This document shows positions 1-10,017 of a stretch of DNA of 64,000 nt, piece by piece (positions within the stretch are counted from its first letter, which is position 1; the number at the start of each line of letters is the position of its first letter). The stretch covers positions 2,418,001 through 2,482,000 of the forward strand of contig NZ_CP016594.1 of the NCBI RefSeq assembly GCF_001698225.1. Reading direction: 5' to 3'. Under the pieces are notes generated by a model that did not search any database, was not told the DNA's origin, and worked only from the letters and a program-made list of their open reading frames with translations. The position numbers and the translations under genes are program-made. Origin of the DNA: Gordonia terrae. GTDB lineage: Bacteria > Actinomycetota > Actinomycetes > Mycobacteriales > Mycobacteriaceae.

Positions 1-8
1 ACACGCCG

Positions 9-989
9 GTGCGACCGGCCGTGCTCGTGATCGCGCTGGTCGCTGCGACTCTCGGGCTGGCGGTGCCCGCCGCCGCGACACCCGCGCCCGCTCGCATCGT
101 CGGCGAGACGGTTCAACGCGGTGGTGAGATCGACGTCGCCGTCCGGTCGGCGGCGATGCGCCGGGTGGTCCCGGTCAAGGTGTGGCCCGCCCGCGGGAAC
201 CGGCCCGCGCCGACGCTCTATCTCCTCAACGGCGCGGCCGGCGGCGAAGGTGGGAGCAGTTGGTTCGACCGGACCGACATCCGGACCTTCTTCGCCGACG
301 AGAACGTCAACGTCGTCGTCCCGATGGGCGGTGCGGCGAGCTACTTCACCGACTGGCACCGCCCCGATCCCGTGTTGGGGAGGCAGAAATGGGCGACCTT
401 CCTCACCGAGGAACTGCCCGGGACGATCGACGACCGATTCGGCGGCACTGGGCGCAACGCGATCGCCGGGATCTCGATGGCGGGCACGTCGGTGTTCCAG
501 TTGGCCTTGCACGCGCCGTCGGTGTACCGGGCGATCGGCTCGTTCAGCGGCTGCGCCCAGACCAGCGATCCGCTCGGCCAGGCTGTCGTCCGGATGGTCG
601 TCGAGGGGCGTGGCGGCGCCAACACCCTGAACATGTGGGGACCCCCCGACGATCCCGCCTGGCGTGCCAACGACCCCTATCTGCATGCCGAGGCGTTCCG
701 GGGGATGTCGATCTATGTCTCGAACGGGTCCGGGATGCCGGGACGGTACGACACCCTCGACGGCCCCGGCATCGACGGCAACGGCTCCAAGCTGTTCGAC
801 CAGATCGCGGTCGGGGCGGTGATCGAGACCGCCACGGCCCAGTGCACGCGGAATCTCCAGCGCCGGATGCGCGACATCGGTGTGCCTGCGACGTTCCACC
901 TCTACGAGGGCGGCACGCATGCGTGGCCGTACTGGCAGGACGAACTGCATCGCGCCTGGCCGCAGTTCGAGGCGGCGCTGCGCGGCTGA
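9..989 (+). CDS. secreted antigen-85/mycolyltransferase-type esterase
   Basis: Predicted exported alpha/beta-hydrolase of the esterase D / antigen 85 family, whose members transfer (coryno)mycolates between trehalose and arabinogalactan in the cell envelope. A hydrophobic N-terminus ending near AAA at residues 21-23 looks like a signal peptide. The nucleophile motif GISMAG places the Ser at residue 156, and a C-terminal GGTHAWPYW motif supplies the catalytic His, very like the THSWEYW motif of antigen 85. The 326 residues fit the family. The GTG at position 9 is the first start visible, but the n-region is very short (only Arg2), so the true start may lie upstream of the window. It could act on esters other than mycolates; the fold is sure, the substrate is inferred. 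Confidence 0.8.
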   Translation: MRPAVLVIALVAATLGLAVPAAATPAPARIVGETVQRGGEIDVAVRSAAMRRVVPVKVWPARGNRPAPTLYLLNGAAGGEGGSSWFDRTDIRTFFADENVNVVVPMGGAASYFTDWHRPDPVLGRQKWATFLTEELPGTIDDRFGGTGRNAIAGISMAGTSVFQLALHAPSVYRAIGSFSGCAQTSDPLGQAVVRMVVEGRGGANTLNMWGPPDDPAWRANDPYLHAEAFRGMSIYVSNGSGMPGRYDTLDGPGIDGNGSKLFDQIAVGAVIETATAQCTRNLQRRMRDIGVPATFHLYEGGTHAWPYWQDELHRAWPQFEAALRG

Positions 990-1054
990 CCTCGCGCGAG
1001 GCGGTTTCCCGAGGCGCGCACGACGCGTGTCGCGGGTCGGTTCCGGTGACGACG

Positions 1055-1060
1055 TACGAT
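1055..1060 (+). promoter_or_regulatory. -10 hexamer TACGAT for pyrH
   Basis: A TANNNT-type -10 hexamer lies in the roughly 100-bp gap before pyrH. It would place the transcript start near 1067 and give a leader of about 24 nt that carries the GAGGAAG ribosome-binding site. No convincing -35 was seen. Confidence 0.45.
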
Positions 1061-1090
1061 AGTTCACCGAACCGACGAGTGAGGAAGCCG

Positions 1091-1825
1091 ATGAGTGAAG
1101 CGTCCGACCCCATCCGGCGGGATGGATTCCGTAGGGTCTTGCTGAAGTTGGGCGGCGAGATGTTCGGTGGCGGCGAGGTCGGGCTCGATCCCGACGTCGT
1201 GGGCACCGTCGCCGACCAGATCGCCGACGTCGTCAATTCCGGTGTCCAGGTCGCTGTCGTGATCGGCGGCGGAAACTTCTTCCGCGGCGCCGAGCTGCAG
1301 CAACGAGGCCTCGACCGGAGCCGCTCGGACTACATGGGCATGCTCGGCACGGTCATGAATTGCCTTGCACTGCAGGACTTCCTGGAGAAGCGGGGAGTCT
1401 CGACCCGCGTGCAGACAGCCATCACGATGGGACAGGTCGCCGAGCCGTATCTGCCGCTGCGCGCGCAGCGGCATCTGGAGAAGGGGCGCGTGGTCATCTT
1501 CGGCGCCGGCATGGGCATGCCGTACTTCTCCACCGACACCACCGCCGCCCAGCGCGCGCTGGAGATCAAGGCCGAGGTGGTCCTGATGGCCAAGGCGGTC
1601 GACGGTGTGTACGACGCCGACCCGCGCACCAACCCCGATGCCACCCTCTTCACCGAGATCACCCATCGCGAGGTGCTCGACAAGGAACTCAAGGTCGCCG
1701 ACGCGACGGCCTTCAGCCTGTGTATGGACAACAAGATGCCGATCTTGGTGTTCAATTTGCTCCAACAGGGCAATATCGCCCGTGCGGTCGCAGGCGATCG
1801 CATCGGCACCCTGGTCAGCACCTGA
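1091..1825 (+). CDS. pyrH: UMP kinase
   Basis: Uridylate kinase, which phosphorylates UMP to UDP with ATP at the head of pyrimidine nucleotide supply. The 244-residue amino-acid-kinase-fold protein has the N-terminal [10 protein letters not shown] phosphate-binding segment, a GGGNFFRG loop and the [11 protein letters not shown] segment typical of bacterial PyrH. The ATG at 1091 is preceded by a GAGGAAG ribosome-binding site six bases upstream. It opens the usual actinobacterial run pyrH-frr-cdsA, all on the plus strand. Confidence 0.97.
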   Translation: MSEASDPIRRDGFRRVLLKLGGEMFGGGEVGLDPDVVGTVADQIADVVNSGVQVAVVIGGGNFFRGAELQQRGLDRSRSDYMGMLGTVMNCLALQDFLEKRGVSTRVQTAITMGQVAEPYLPLRAQRHLEKGRVVIFGAGMGMPYFSTDTTAAQRALEIKAEVVLMAKAVDGVYDADPRTNPDATLFTEITHREVLDKELKVADATAFSLCMDNKMPILVFNLLQQGNIARAVAGDRIGTLVST

Positions 1826-1882
1826 CCCGACGCCCCACCCCGAGATCGACGAGAACCCCGACCGAACGGAACAAGGACGAAC

Positions 1883-2440
1883 ATGATCGACGACGCGTTG
1901 CTCGACGCCGAGGAGAAGATGGAGAAGGCGGTCAACGTCGCCAAGGAGGACATGGGTTCGATCCGGACCGGGCGCGCCAACCCGGCCATGTTCAACAAGG
2001 TCAACATCGAGTACTACGGCTCGTTGACCCCCGTCACGCAGGTCGCCAGCATCAACACGCCCGAACCGCGCCTCGTCGTGATCAAGCCGTACGAGGCGTC
2101 CACGCTGCGCGACATCGAGACCGCGATCCGCAACTCCGATCTCGGGGTGAATCCGACCAACGACGGCACGATCATCCGGGTGGCCGTCCCGCAGCTCACC
2201 GAGGAGCGGCGCCGCGACCTCGTCAAGCAGGCCAAGGGCAAGGGTGAGGATGCGAAGGTCGCGATCCGCAACGTGCGCCGCAAGGCCGCCGACGAGCTCA
2301 AGCGCATCCAGAAGGACGGCGAGGCCGGCGAGGACGAGGTCACCCGCGCCGAGAAGGAACTGGACAAGACCACGGCGACCTACGTGCATCAGATCGACGA
2401 GCTGGTCAAGCACAAAGAAGACGAATTGCTCGAGGTGTGA
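1883..2440 (+). CDS. frr: ribosome recycling factor
   Basis: Ribosome recycling factor, which with EF-G splits post-termination ribosomes in the cytoplasm. At 185 residues it has the usual length. The conserved features are the SIRTGRANP segment near residue 27, the [11 protein letters not shown] strand and a C-terminal long-helix region rich in Lys and Glu. An AAGGA ribosome-binding site precedes the ATG. The stop overlaps the cdsA start (GTGA), so the two are translationally coupled. Confidence 0.97.
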   Translation: MIDDALLDAEEKMEKAVNVAKEDMGSIRTGRANPAMFNKVNIEYYGSLTPVTQVASINTPEPRLVVIKPYEASTLRDIETAIRNSDLGVNPTNDGTIIRVAVPQLTEERRRDLVKQAKGKGEDAKVAIRNVRRKAADELKRIQKDGEAGEDEVTRAEKELDKTTATYVHQIDELVKHKEDELLEV

Positions 2441-3288
2441 ACGAGGTTCCGCAACGAGGCGGTGAGAAGAAGTCGCGTGCGGGGCGCGACCTGCCGGCCG
2501 CCATCGCGGTCGGCGGCACACTCGGCATCAGCATCATCGCGATCCTGATCTTCGTGCCGAAGGTCTGGTACGGCCTCGTGGCGGTTGCCTTCGCGATCGC
2601 CACCTGGGAGGTCGTCAAACGCCTCCGCACCGGGGGTTACGAGGTCGCGCTCTGGCCGCTGCTCATCGGCGGGCAGGCCATCATCTGGGCGAGCTGGCCC
2701 TGGGGTCCGACCGGCGCGCTCGTCGCGTTCGTCGCGACGGTGCTGGTGGCCATGGTGTGGAAGCTCCTCGGGCAGGGCATCAACCATGCGCCGGTCAACT
2801 ACCTGCGCGACCTCGCGGTCACCGTCTTCGTGCTCGCGTGGCTGCCGCTGCTCGCCTCCTTCGGCGCACATCTGGTGGTGCAGGACGACGGAGCCGCGCG
2901 GGTCGCCACGCTGATGGTGGTCGTGGTGTGCTCCGATGTCGGCGGTTACGCCGCGGGCGTGCTGTTCGGCAAACACCCGATGGCGCCGGCCATCAGCCCG
3001 AAGAAGTCCTGGGAAGGCATGGTGGGGTCGCTGGTCGTCGGCACGGTCGGTGCCGTCGGCTGCGTGGTGTATCTGCTCGGGAGCCACTGGTGGATCGGCA
3101 TCATCCTCGGACCGGTCCTGGTTGTCTGTGCGACCCTCGGCGACCTGGTCGAGTCGCAGGTGAAGCGCGACCTCGGGATCAAGGACATGGGCACGCTGCT
3201 GCCCGGGCACGGCGGGATCATGGACCGGCTCGACAGCCTGCTGCCGTCGGCGTTCGTGGTGTGGGTCGTGCTGACCGGATTGCTCTGA
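2437..3288 (+). CDS. cdsA: phosphatidate cytidylyltransferase
   Basis: CDP-diacylglycerol synthase, an integral membrane enzyme that makes CDP-DAG from phosphatidic acid and CTP for all phospholipid synthesis. The 283-residue protein has about eight membrane segments. The C-terminal family signature is clear: D-L-V-E-S-Q-V-K-R followed by KDMG and the [12 protein letters not shown] segment. The GTG start overlaps the frr stop in a GTGA arrangement. The 3' neighbour is on the other strand and its stop lies 7 bp away. Confidence 0.96.
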   Translation: MNEVPQRGGEKKSRAGRDLPAAIAVGGTLGISIIAILIFVPKVWYGLVAVAFAIATWEVVKRLRTGGYEVALWPLLIGGQAIIWASWPWGPTGALVAFVATVLVAMVWKLLGQGINHAPVNYLRDLAVTVFVLAWLPLLASFGAHLVVQDDGAARVATLMVVVVCSDVGGYAAGVLFGKHPMAPAISPKKSWEGMVGSLVVGTVGAVGCVVYLLGSHWWIGIILGPVLVVCATLGDLVESQVKRDLGIKDMGTLLPGHGGIMDRLDSLLPSAFVVWVVLTGLL

Positions 3289-3295
3289 CCGGGCG

Positions 3296-3703
3296 CTACT
3301 TCGCGGCTTTCTTCAGCGCACGCCGCAGTTGCAACATGCGCAGGCCACCCACCAGTGCGACGATCAGCGCGCCGGCGATCGCCGCGATGAGCAGGCTCAC
3401 CCCGAGTGGCAGATTCACCTCCCAGAACAGCAGCTCGATGGTCTGCGAGCCGAGGTTCTGGACGATGAAGACCAGCAGCAGGACGAGGATGATCGCACCG
3501 ATCACCACTCCGAACCAGGTGGCTCTGGTGCGTGTGTGCTCGACGTCGGCGACCGTGCGTCGGAGACGATCGCGGGGGTCGGGCTCGGGGGAGTGCTGCT
3601 CGGGGGTGTGCGGGTGGCCGGCCGCCGGGACCGGCGACCCGGCGGGTTGTTCGCCCCACGCTGGTACCGAACCCGTGTGCGGTCGGTCCTCGGGTGTCGT
3701 CAT
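3296..3703 (-). CDS. LapA-domain (DUF1049) small membrane protein
   Basis: A 135-residue protein with a hydrophilic Pro-rich N-terminal half and two membrane helices at about residues 62-82 and 100-120, separated by the [26 protein letters not shown] loop that defines the LapA/DUF1049 family. In enterobacteria LapA (YciS) takes part in LPS assembly; no equivalent role is known in actinobacteria, so function here is open. It is convergent with cdsA and divergent from rlmN, with only 30 bp between the two start codons. Confidence 0.75.
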   Translation of the reverse strand: MTTPEDRPHTGSVPAWGEQPAGSPVPAAGHPHTPEQHSPEPDPRDRLRRTVADVEHTRTRATWFGVVIGAIILVLLLVFIVQNLGSQTIELLFWEVNLPLGVSLLIAAIAGALIVALVGGLRMLQLRRALKKAAK

Positions 3704-3733
3704 CGCTTCATCATGACATGCGACAATGGCGAA

Positions 3734-4840
3734 ATGACCTCATTGCCACTTGTGTTCGACGCGCCCCGACGCGGGCGTCCGCCGACACACTTCGCCGACC
3801 TCGACGCCGCCGGTCGCGTCGCGGCGCTGGCCGAGCTGGGGCTGCCGAAGTTCCGGGCCGACCAGTTGGCCCGGCAGTACTACGCGCGTCTCAACGGGAA
3901 CGTCGACGAGATGACGGACCTGCCGGCCACCTCTCGCGAAGCGGTGCGGGACAAGCTCTTCCCGCAACTGCTCACCCCGGTCCGGCACATCTCGTGCGAC
4001 GACGACTCGACACGCAAGACGCTGTGGCGCCTGCACGACGGCACTCTCCTGGAGAGCGTCCTCATGCGCTACACCGAACGCAACACCCTGTGTATCTCGA
4101 GCCAGGCCGGGTGCGGCATGGCCTGCCCGTTCTGCGCGACCGGGCAGGGCGGGCTCGACCGCAACCTGTCGACCGCGGAGATCGTCGACCAGGTCCGGGC
4201 CGCCGCGCGCGCGCTGCGGGACGGCGAGATCGGCGAACCAGGGCGCTTGTCGAATGTCGTGTTCATGGGCATGGGCGAGCCGCTGGCCAACTACAAGCGG
4301 GTCGTGAGCGCGGTCCGGCAGATCACCTCGCCCGCGCCGGACGGACTCGGCATCTCGGCGCGCTCGGTGACCGTCTCGACCGTCGGTCTCGCGCCGTCGA
4401 TCCGTCGGCTCGCCGACGAGGGGCTCGCGGTCACGCTCGCCGTGTCGCTCCACACGCCCGACGATGAACTCCGCGACACCCTCGTCCCGGTCAACAACCG
4501 GTGGTCGGTCGCCGAGGTGCTCGAGGCTGCGCGATACTACGCCGACACCACCGGACGGCGCGTCTCGATCGAGTACGCCCTCATCCGGGACGTCAACGAC
4601 CAGCCCTGGCGCGCCGATCTGCTGGGGGAGAAGCTGCACCGCGCGCTCGGATCGTTGGTGCACGTGAATCTCATCCCGCTGAATCCGACCCCGGGCTCGG
4701 AATGGGACGCCAGTCCCAAACCGGTCGAGCGCGAATTCGTCCGGCGGGTCCGCGAGCAGGGAGTCTCCTGCACCGTCCGCGATACGCGCGGTCAGGAGAT
4801 CGCCGCCGCATGTGGCCAGCTCGCGGCCGAAGAGCGCTGA
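3734..4840 (+). CDS. rlmN: 23S rRNA (A2503-C2)/tRNA methyltransferase, radical SAM
   Basis: RlmN methylates C2 of A2503 in 23S rRNA (and A37 of some tRNAs) by radical SAM chemistry. The 4Fe-4S cluster motif CGMACPFC puts Cys at residues 127, 131 and 134. The C-terminal cysteine that forms the methylene-carrying intermediate is about residue 360 in EIAAACGQL. The ATG at 3734 ([14 protein letters not shown]) matches the start of mycobacterial homologues. There is no ribosome-binding site, but a GACAAT hexamer six bases upstream suggests a short or absent leader. The gene is followed by a strong hairpin shared with the convergent gene. Confidence 0.96.
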   Translation: MTSLPLVFDAPRRGRPPTHFADLDAAGRVAALAELGLPKFRADQLARQYYARLNGNVDEMTDLPATSREAVRDKLFPQLLTPVRHISCDDDSTRKTLWRLHDGTLLESVLMRYTERNTLCISSQAGCGMACPFCATGQGGLDRNLSTAEIVDQVRAAARALRDGEIGEPGRLSNVVFMGMGEPLANYKRVVSAVRQITSPAPDGLGISARSVTVSTVGLAPSIRRLADEGLAVTLAVSLHTPDDELRDTLVPVNNRWSVAEVLEAARYYADTTGRRVSIEYALIRDVNDQPWRADLLGEKLHRALGSLVHVNLIPLNPTPGSEWDASPKPVEREFVRRVREQGVSCTVRDTRGQEIAAACGQLAAEER

Positions 4841-4859
4841 GTCTCGACGAGGCAGACAC

Positions 4860-4896
4860 GAGAAACGCCGAGCGGATCACCGCTCGGCGTTTTCTC
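4860..4896. terminator. bidirectional hairpin terminator between rlmN and the DUF2631 gene
   Basis: A 16-base arm (4860-4875) pairs with 4880-4896 around a 4-base ATCA loop, with one unpaired T. T-rich flanks on the plus strand and A-rich flanks on the other make it suitable as a terminator for both convergent genes. Confidence 0.85.
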
Positions 4897-4917
4897 TGGG
4901 TCTGGCGAGGTGGCCGG

Positions 4918-5226
4918 TCAGGACCACTTTCCGCGGTTCATCCACCAGCCGCGGACTGCGAAGAACAGCGTGCCCACGGCGAAGGCGATGAGGTAGAGGT
5001 CCTCGATGTGGCCGGTGTGGTTGCCGATGATCATCGCGAGCAGGAACAGCGCGAAGAAGATGGCCGCACCGTAGAAGGTCTTGGTCGCCGCGCCGTGCCA
5101 GCCGAACCGGGCGGACGGGGCATCGGCGGGCTCGCGGCGCCAGCCGGTGTCGATGACCTCGACTTCGCCATGCCTCCCATCGCCGTGCCCCACAGTGTGC
5201 TCCACATCGGTGCTTGCCACAGCCAC
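4918..5226 (-). CDS. DUF2631 membrane protein
   Basis: A 102-residue actinobacterial protein of unknown function. It has a charged N-terminal 45 residues, two membrane helices (about 48-66 and 75-92) and a short basic tail ending WWMNRGKWS. It sits between rlmN and dxr, as its homologue does in mycobacteria (from memory of that gene order). Nothing in the sequence suggests an enzymatic role. Confidence 0.75.
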   Translation of the reverse strand: MAVASTDVEHTVGHGDGRHGEVEVIDTGWRREPADAPSARFGWHGAATKTFYGAAIFFALFLLAMIIGNHTGHIEDLYLIAFAVGTLFFAVRGWWMNRGKWS

Positions 5227-5363
5227 TCCTCACAGCGCGGATGTCAGATGTCTGACGATCGGTAGTAGTTCTCCGAGCAGCATAGCGGCACGCCCCGCCC
5301 GCGGGTCGGTCCGGTGTCGCCGGCCACGGTGGGCCGCGCGACCCGATGGTCCAGAATGGGTGC

Positions 5364-6539
5364 GTGCCCACACGTGTGCTGATCCTCGGTTCCACCGGTT
5401 CCATCGGCGTCCAGGCGCTCGAGGTGATCGCCGAGCATCCCGACCTCTTCGAGGTCGCCGGTCTCGGTGCCGGCGGGTCGAACCCCGATCTCCTCGCCGA
5501 CCAGGCCGCCGCGTTCGGCGTTCCGGCCGCGCGGATCGCCGTCGCGGACACCGCGCGGGCGCAGGAGCTCGCGGACCGTCTCGGCGGCCGGGTCCTCGGC
5601 GGACCCGACGCCATGTGTGACCTCATCGACGCGGTTGTCGCGGACACCGGTGTGGATGTGATCCTCAACGCGGTCGTCGGCTCGATCGGGCTCGCACCCA
5701 GTCTCGCCGCGCTCCGCTCGGGTGCCCGGCTCGCGCTGGCGAACAAGGAGTCGCTCGTCGCCGGCGGCGCCCTCGTCCTCGACGCCGCGGCGCCCGGGCA
5801 GATCGTGCCGGTCGATTCCGAACACTCCGCCATCGCCCAGTGCCTGCGCGCCGGGACGGCCGCCGAGGTCGACCGGCTGGTCCTCACCGCGTCGGGCGGC
5901 CCGTTCCGCGGGTGGTCCCGCGCACAGCTCGAGGACGTCACCCCCGAGCAGGCCGGCCGACACCCCACCTGGTCGATGGGTCCGATGATCACCCTCAACT
6001 CGGCGACCCTGGTCAACAAGGCTCTCGAAGTCATCGAGGCGCACCTGCTGTTCGACGTCGACTACGACCGCATCGACGTCACCGTCCACCCGCAGTCCAT
6101 CGTCCACTCGATGGTGACCTTCGTGGACGGCGCGACGGTGGCGAAGGCCTCGCCGCCGTCGATGAAGCTGCCCATCGCGCTGGCGCTGGGCTGGCCGGAC
6201 CGGGTGCCCGGTTCGTCGGCGGCGTGCGACTTCTCGACCGCGTCGTCGTGGACCTTCGAGCCGGTCGACGACGCGGTGTTCCCCGCGATCGATCTGGCGC
6301 GGCGCGCCGGCAGTGCGGGGGGCAGCCTGACGGCGGTCTACAACGCGGCCAACGAGGCCGCCGCGGCCGGGTTCTTCGCAGGTGCGATCCGGTTCCCGCG
6401 CATCGTCGAGGTGATCGAGGAGGTGCTCGGCGAGGCCGATCAGTGGCGCCGGACGCCAGGTACTGTGGAAGAGGTCTTCGCCGCCGATCGGTGGGCCCGG
6501 GATCGCGCTGCGCAGCTGGTCGCGGCGGCATCCCGCTGA
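5364..6539 (+). CDS. dxr: 1-deoxy-D-xylulose 5-phosphate reductoisomerase
   Basis: DXR (IspC) converts DXP to MEP with NADPH, the committed step of the MEP isoprenoid pathway. The Rossmann motif GSTGSIG lies at the N-terminus, the metal-binding segment PVDSEHSAI and the SGGPFRGW loop are intact, and [11 protein letters not shown] follows. The GTG at 5364 is preferred because a CAGAAT hexamer ends six bases upstream, as in the other likely leaderless genes here. The in-frame ATG at 5346 would add six residues. The rip1 and ispG genes follow on the same strand, so the MEP genes cluster. Confidence 0.96.
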   Translation: MPTRVLILGSTGSIGVQALEVIAEHPDLFEVAGLGAGGSNPDLLADQAAAFGVPAARIAVADTARAQELADRLGGRVLGGPDAMCDLIDAVVADTGVDVILNAVVGSIGLAPSLAALRSGARLALANKESLVAGGALVLDAAAPGQIVPVDSEHSAIAQCLRAGTAAEVDRLVLTASGGPFRGWSRAQLEDVTPEQAGRHPTWSMGPMITLNSATLVNKALEVIEAHLLFDVDYDRIDVTVHPQSIVHSMVTFVDGATVAKASPPSMKLPIALALGWPDRVPGSSAACDFSTASSWTFEPVDDAVFPAIDLARRAGSAGGSLTAVYNAANEAAAAGFFAGAIRFPRIVEVIEEVLGEADQWRRTPGTVEEVFAADRWARDRAAQLVAAASR

Positions 6540-6590
6540 TCGGCGGCCCTCGTGAGCGGGTGCGTCCCGTGATCCGGATGGAGTAGGTAC

Positions 6591-7817
6591 GTGAGTTTCG
6601 CGATCGGCGTCACGCTGTTCGCCGTGGCGCTGTTGCTGTCGGTCGCCTGGCATGAGTGTGGTCACATGTGGGCCGCCCAGGCGACGGGCATGAAGGTCCG
6701 ACGCTACTTCGTCGGCTTCGGTCCCACGATCTGGTCCACCCGCCGCGGCGAGACCGAGTACGGGATCAAGGCGCTGCCGCTGGGCGGTTTCTGCGACATC
6801 GCGGGGATGACCCCGCACGAGGAGCTCGCCTGGGACGAAAAAGACCGGGCGATGTACAAGCAGAAGGCGTGGAAGCGCCTCGTCGTGCTGTTCGCGGGAC
6901 CTGCTCAGAACTTCATCCTCGGCTTCGTCCTGATCATCATCGTCGGGCTGACCTTCGGTCTGCCCAATCTCAACCCGGGACCCACCCCGGCGACCGTCGG
7001 CAAGACCCAATGCGTTCCGGCGACGATCACCATCGAAGGGAACACACAGACCGACGCACCCTGCGGTGGCACCGGTCCCGCGGGCGCCGCCGGCCTGCTC
7101 CCCGGTGACGACATCGTGGCGATCGACGGCCGGCCGGTCGGCCAGGCCTCGGACCTGACCCCGGTGATCCGCGAGTCCACCGGCCCGGTCGCCCTGACCG
7201 TCGACCGGGACGGGCAGCGACTCGACCTGACGATGACTCCCGAACCCGTGACGGTCACGGCGACGCGTGCCGACGGCACCAGCGAGACACAGACCTACAA
7301 CATGGTCGGCATCGAATACGACGTCCCGCCGGGGATCATCCAGTACGGCGTCACCGACATCGTGCCCGGCGCGTTCGCCTTCACCGGCGACCTGATCGTC
7401 GAGACGTGGAACGCGCTGCTGTCGTTGCCGTCGAAGATCGGCGCCCTGTGGACGGCGGTCACCGGCGGGGAGCGCGCACTCGACACCCCGGTCAGCGTGT
7501 ACGGCGCCTCCGTGCTCGGCGGGCAGGCTGTCGAACGCGGCCTGTGGGACATGTTCTGGATGCTGCTGATCAGCATCAACTTCTTCCTGGGCCTGTTCAA
7601 CCTCGTGCCGCTGCTCCCGCTCGACGGCGGGCACATGGCCATCGTCGGCTACGAGAAGGGCCGCGACACGATCCGCCGCTGGTTCGGCCGCGCGCCCGGC
7701 GGAGCCGTCGACTACTACAAGCTGCTCCCGATCACCTACGCGGCGGTGGTGGTGATGGCGGGCTTCATGGTCCTCACGCTGACCGCCGACATCGTCAACC
7801 CGATCAACCCGTGGTGA
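6591..7817 (+). CDS. rip1: site-2 intramembrane metalloprotease (Rip1/RseP)
   Basis: Membrane zinc protease that cleaves anti-sigma factors and other membrane proteins within the bilayer. The zinc motif HECGH is at residues 21-25 in the first membrane helix. A PDZ domain spans about residues 135-220, and the second metal-ligand motif PLLPLDGGH puts Asp at residue 345. The 408-residue length fits Rip1. A GGAGTAGGT ribosome-binding site precedes the GTG start. It sits between dxr and ispG as in mycobacteria, where Rip1 controls envelope composition and several sigma factor pathways; the substrates here are not visible. Confidence 0.93.
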   Translation: MSFAIGVTLFAVALLLSVAWHECGHMWAAQATGMKVRRYFVGFGPTIWSTRRGETEYGIKALPLGGFCDIAGMTPHEELAWDEKDRAMYKQKAWKRLVVLFAGPAQNFILGFVLIIIVGLTFGLPNLNPGPTPATVGKTQCVPATITIEGNTQTDAPCGGTGPAGAAGLLPGDDIVAIDGRPVGQASDLTPVIRESTGPVALTVDRDGQRLDLTMTPEPVTVTATRADGTSETQTYNMVGIEYDVPPGIIQYGVTDIVPGAFAFTGDLIVETWNALLSLPSKIGALWTAVTGGERALDTPVSVYGASVLGGQAVERGLWDMFWMLLISINFFLGLFNLVPLLPLDGGHMAIVGYEKGRDTIRRWFGRAPGGAVDYYKLLPITYAAVVVMAGFMVLTLTADIVNPINPW

Positions 7818-7902
7818 ACACATCCGGGGTGAGCCCGCACGACGAACACCTTGTGACCCAGCCCGAACACACCGACACTCCGATTCCCCAGAGGTGAACG
7901 AG

Positions 7903-9090
7903 ATGAACGCCCCGACTTCCGCGAACGCCGTGCCGATCGGACTCGGCATGCCCGCCGGGCCGCCGCCGGTGCTCGCTCCGCGCCGCAAGACCCGCCAGCT
8001 GTTCGTCGGCTCGGTCGGGGTCGGCAGCGATCACCCGATCTCGGTGCAGTCGATGACGACCACCAAGACCCACGACATCAACGCGACCCTGCAGCAGATC
8101 GCCGAGTTGACCGCCTCCGGCTGCGACATCGTGCGCGTCGCGTGCCCGCGTCCGGAGGACGCCGAGGCGCTGCCGATCATCGCCAAGAAGTCCAAGATCC
8201 CGGTGATCGCCGACATCCATTTCCAGCCGAAGTACATCTTCTCCGCGATCGACGCCGGCTGCGCCGCCGTGCGCGTCAACCCCGGCAACATCAAGGAGTT
8301 CGACGGACGCGTCAAAGAGGTCGCCAAGGCAGCCGGTGATGCGGGTATCCCGATCCGCATCGGCGTGAACGCCGGCTCCCTCGACAAGCGCATCCTGCAG
8401 AAGTACGGCAAGGCGACGCCCGAGGCGCTGGTCGAGTCGGCCCTGTGGGAGGCGAGCCTGTTCGAGGAACACGGCTTCGGCGACATCAAGATCTCGGTGA
8501 AGCACAACGACCCGGTGATCATGGTCGAGGCCTACCGGCAGCTCGCCGCCGCCAGCGACTACCCGCTGCATCTCGGCGTCACCGAGGCCGGCCCGGCATT
8601 CCAGGGCACCATCAAGTCCGCGGTCGCCTTCGGCGCGCTGCTGAGCGAGGGCATCGGCGACACCATCCGGGTCTCGCTCTCGGCGCCGCCTGCCGAGGAG
8701 ATCAAGGTCGGCGACCAGATCCTGCAGTCGCTGAACCTCCGCCCGCGCAAGCTCGAGATCGTCTCGTGCCCGTCGTGCGGCCGCGCCCAGGTCGACGTCT
8801 ACAAACTCGCCGACGAGGTCACCGCGGGACTCGAGGGCATGGAGGTCCCGCTGCGCGTCGCCGTGATGGGCTGCGTGGTCAACGGCCCCGGTGAGGCCCG
8901 GGAAGCCGACCTCGGGGTCGCGTCCGGCAACGGCAAGGGACAGATCTTCGTCAAGGGTGAGGTCATCAAGACCGTCCCCGAGGCGCAGATCGTGGAGACC
9001 TTGATCGAAGAAGCGCTGCGGATCGCCGAGGAATCAGGAGAAACTGGAGACAGTACTCACGTGGGCCCACCCGTGGTGACCGTCTCGTAG
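7903..9090 (+). CDS. ispG: 4-hydroxy-3-methylbut-2-en-1-yl diphosphate synthase
   Basis: IspG (GcpE) reduces MEcPP to HMBPP in the penultimate MEP-pathway step using a 4Fe-4S cluster. Cluster cysteines are seen at about residues 289 and 292 (SCPSCGR) and 324 ([10 protein letters not shown]). The N-terminal TIM-barrel substrate segments ([16 protein letters not shown]) are intact. The ATG at 7903 is chosen over the GTG at 7894 because GAGG at 7891-7894 is well placed as its ribosome-binding site. It follows rip1 by 85 bp and shares an apparent operon with dxr. Confidence 0.96.
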   Translation: MNAPTSANAVPIGLGMPAGPPPVLAPRRKTRQLFVGSVGVGSDHPISVQSMTTTKTHDINATLQQIAELTASGCDIVRVACPRPEDAEALPIIAKKSKIPVIADIHFQPKYIFSAIDAGCAAVRVNPGNIKEFDGRVKEVAKAAGDAGIPIRIGVNAGSLDKRILQKYGKATPEALVESALWEASLFEEHGFGDIKISVKHNDPVIMVEAYRQLAAASDYPLHLGVTEAGPAFQGTIKSAVAFGALLSEGIGDTIRVSLSAPPAEEIKVGDQILQSLNLRPRKLEIVSCPSCGRAQVDVYKLADEVTAGLEGMEVPLRVAVMGCVVNGPGEAREADLGVASGNGKGQIFVKGEVIKTVPEAQIVETLIEEALRIAEESGETGDSTHVGPPVVTVS

Positions 9091-9123
9091 GTCGGGCGCA
9101 AGGCTCGAGAGGGAGGAGCGGCG

Positions 9124-9960
9124 TTGCTGAAGCTTCTGGGCGACAAGCCGCTCGGTGCTCGTGATGCGGCTGTCGTCGAGCGCGTCCTCACCTCGGACCC
9201 GGTGGCGATGTGCATGGTCGCGGCCCGATTCGAGACGCACGGGATCAATCCGCGCCTGCTCGGTGGTGAACTGTGGACGGCGCACGACCCGGCGTCGTCG
9301 CTGTGTTTCTCCGGGGCCAACCTGATCCCGCTCAGCGGGTCGCCCGGAGACCTGGACTACTTCTCCGATCGCGCCATCGCCGGACCGCGAGCCTGTTCGT
9401 CGATCGTCGGCCGCGCCGAACTCGTGCTCCAGATGTGGGATCAGATCGAGCCGGTATGGGGTCCGGCGCGCGAGGTCAGACCGGTGCAGCCACTGCTCGC
9501 GCTCACGACCTGCTCGGCGGTGCCTGTCGACCCGCTCGTGCGGCTGGTCACCCTCGACGACCTCGACGCGTACATGCCCGCGGCCGTCGACATGTTCATC
9601 GGGGAGGTCGGCGTCGATCCGACGGCCGGGGACGGCGGCCGGTCGTACCGGCGGCGTCTCGCCTCGCTCATCACCGCGCAGCGGGTGTTCGCGCGGTTCG
9701 ACGGCCCCGACGTGGTGTTCAAGGCCGAGATCGGCTCACTGTCCCGTCGAGTCGGCCAGATCCAGGGTGTCTGGGTCGCCCCGGACCGGCGTGGTGAGGG
9801 GCTCGGGCTGGGCGGTACCGCGGCGGTCGCCGAGGCGGTGGCCGCGCACGGTCGCATCCCGAGTCTGTACGTGAACAGCTTCAATGTCACCGCACGCGCG
9901 GTGTACGACCGCATCGGGTTCACCGAGGTCGGCACCTTCGCCACCGTCCTCGTCGACTGA
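9124..9960 (+). CDS. GNAT acetyltransferase with DUF4081 N-terminal domain
   Basis: A 278-residue two-part protein. The N-terminal half (to about residue 130) resembles the DUF4081 region, with ARFETHGINPRLLGGELW. The C-terminal half is a GNAT fold with the acetyl-CoA loop [14 protein letters not shown] and the YDRIGF segment. The substrate is unknown. The start is the TTG at 9124 behind a GGGAGG purine tract. The homologue lies next to gcpE/ispG in M. tuberculosis (Rv2867c, from memory), so its link to the isoprenoid genes is positional only. Confidence 0.8.
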   Translation: MLKLLGDKPLGARDAAVVERVLTSDPVAMCMVAARFETHGINPRLLGGELWTAHDPASSLCFSGANLIPLSGSPGDLDYFSDRAIAGPRACSSIVGRAELVLQMWDQIEPVWGPAREVRPVQPLLALTTCSAVPVDPLVRLVTLDDLDAYMPAAVDMFIGEVGVDPTAGDGGRSYRRRLASLITAQRVFARFDGPDVVFKAEIGSLSRRVGQIQGVWVAPDRRGEGLGLGGTAAVAEAVAAHGRIPSLYVNSFNVTARAVYDRIGFTEVGTFATVLVD

Positions 9961-10003
9961 ACGCCCCACCGCGTGGCGTCCCGGTAATCCGACCGCGCCA
10001 CCC

Positions 10004-10009
10004 TAGACT
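10004..10009 (+). promoter_or_regulatory. -10 hexamer TAGACT for the PBP lipoprotein gene
   Basis: TAGACT ends 8 nt before the ATG at 10018 and no ribosome-binding site is present, so a leaderless transcript is predicted. Confidence 0.6.
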
Positions 10010-10017
10010 CGACGTCG

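Noticed and set aside
5244..7988. 914-codon minus-strand open frame opposite dxr and rip1
   Set aside because: Antisense shadow of two well-identified enzymes with no recognisable domain.
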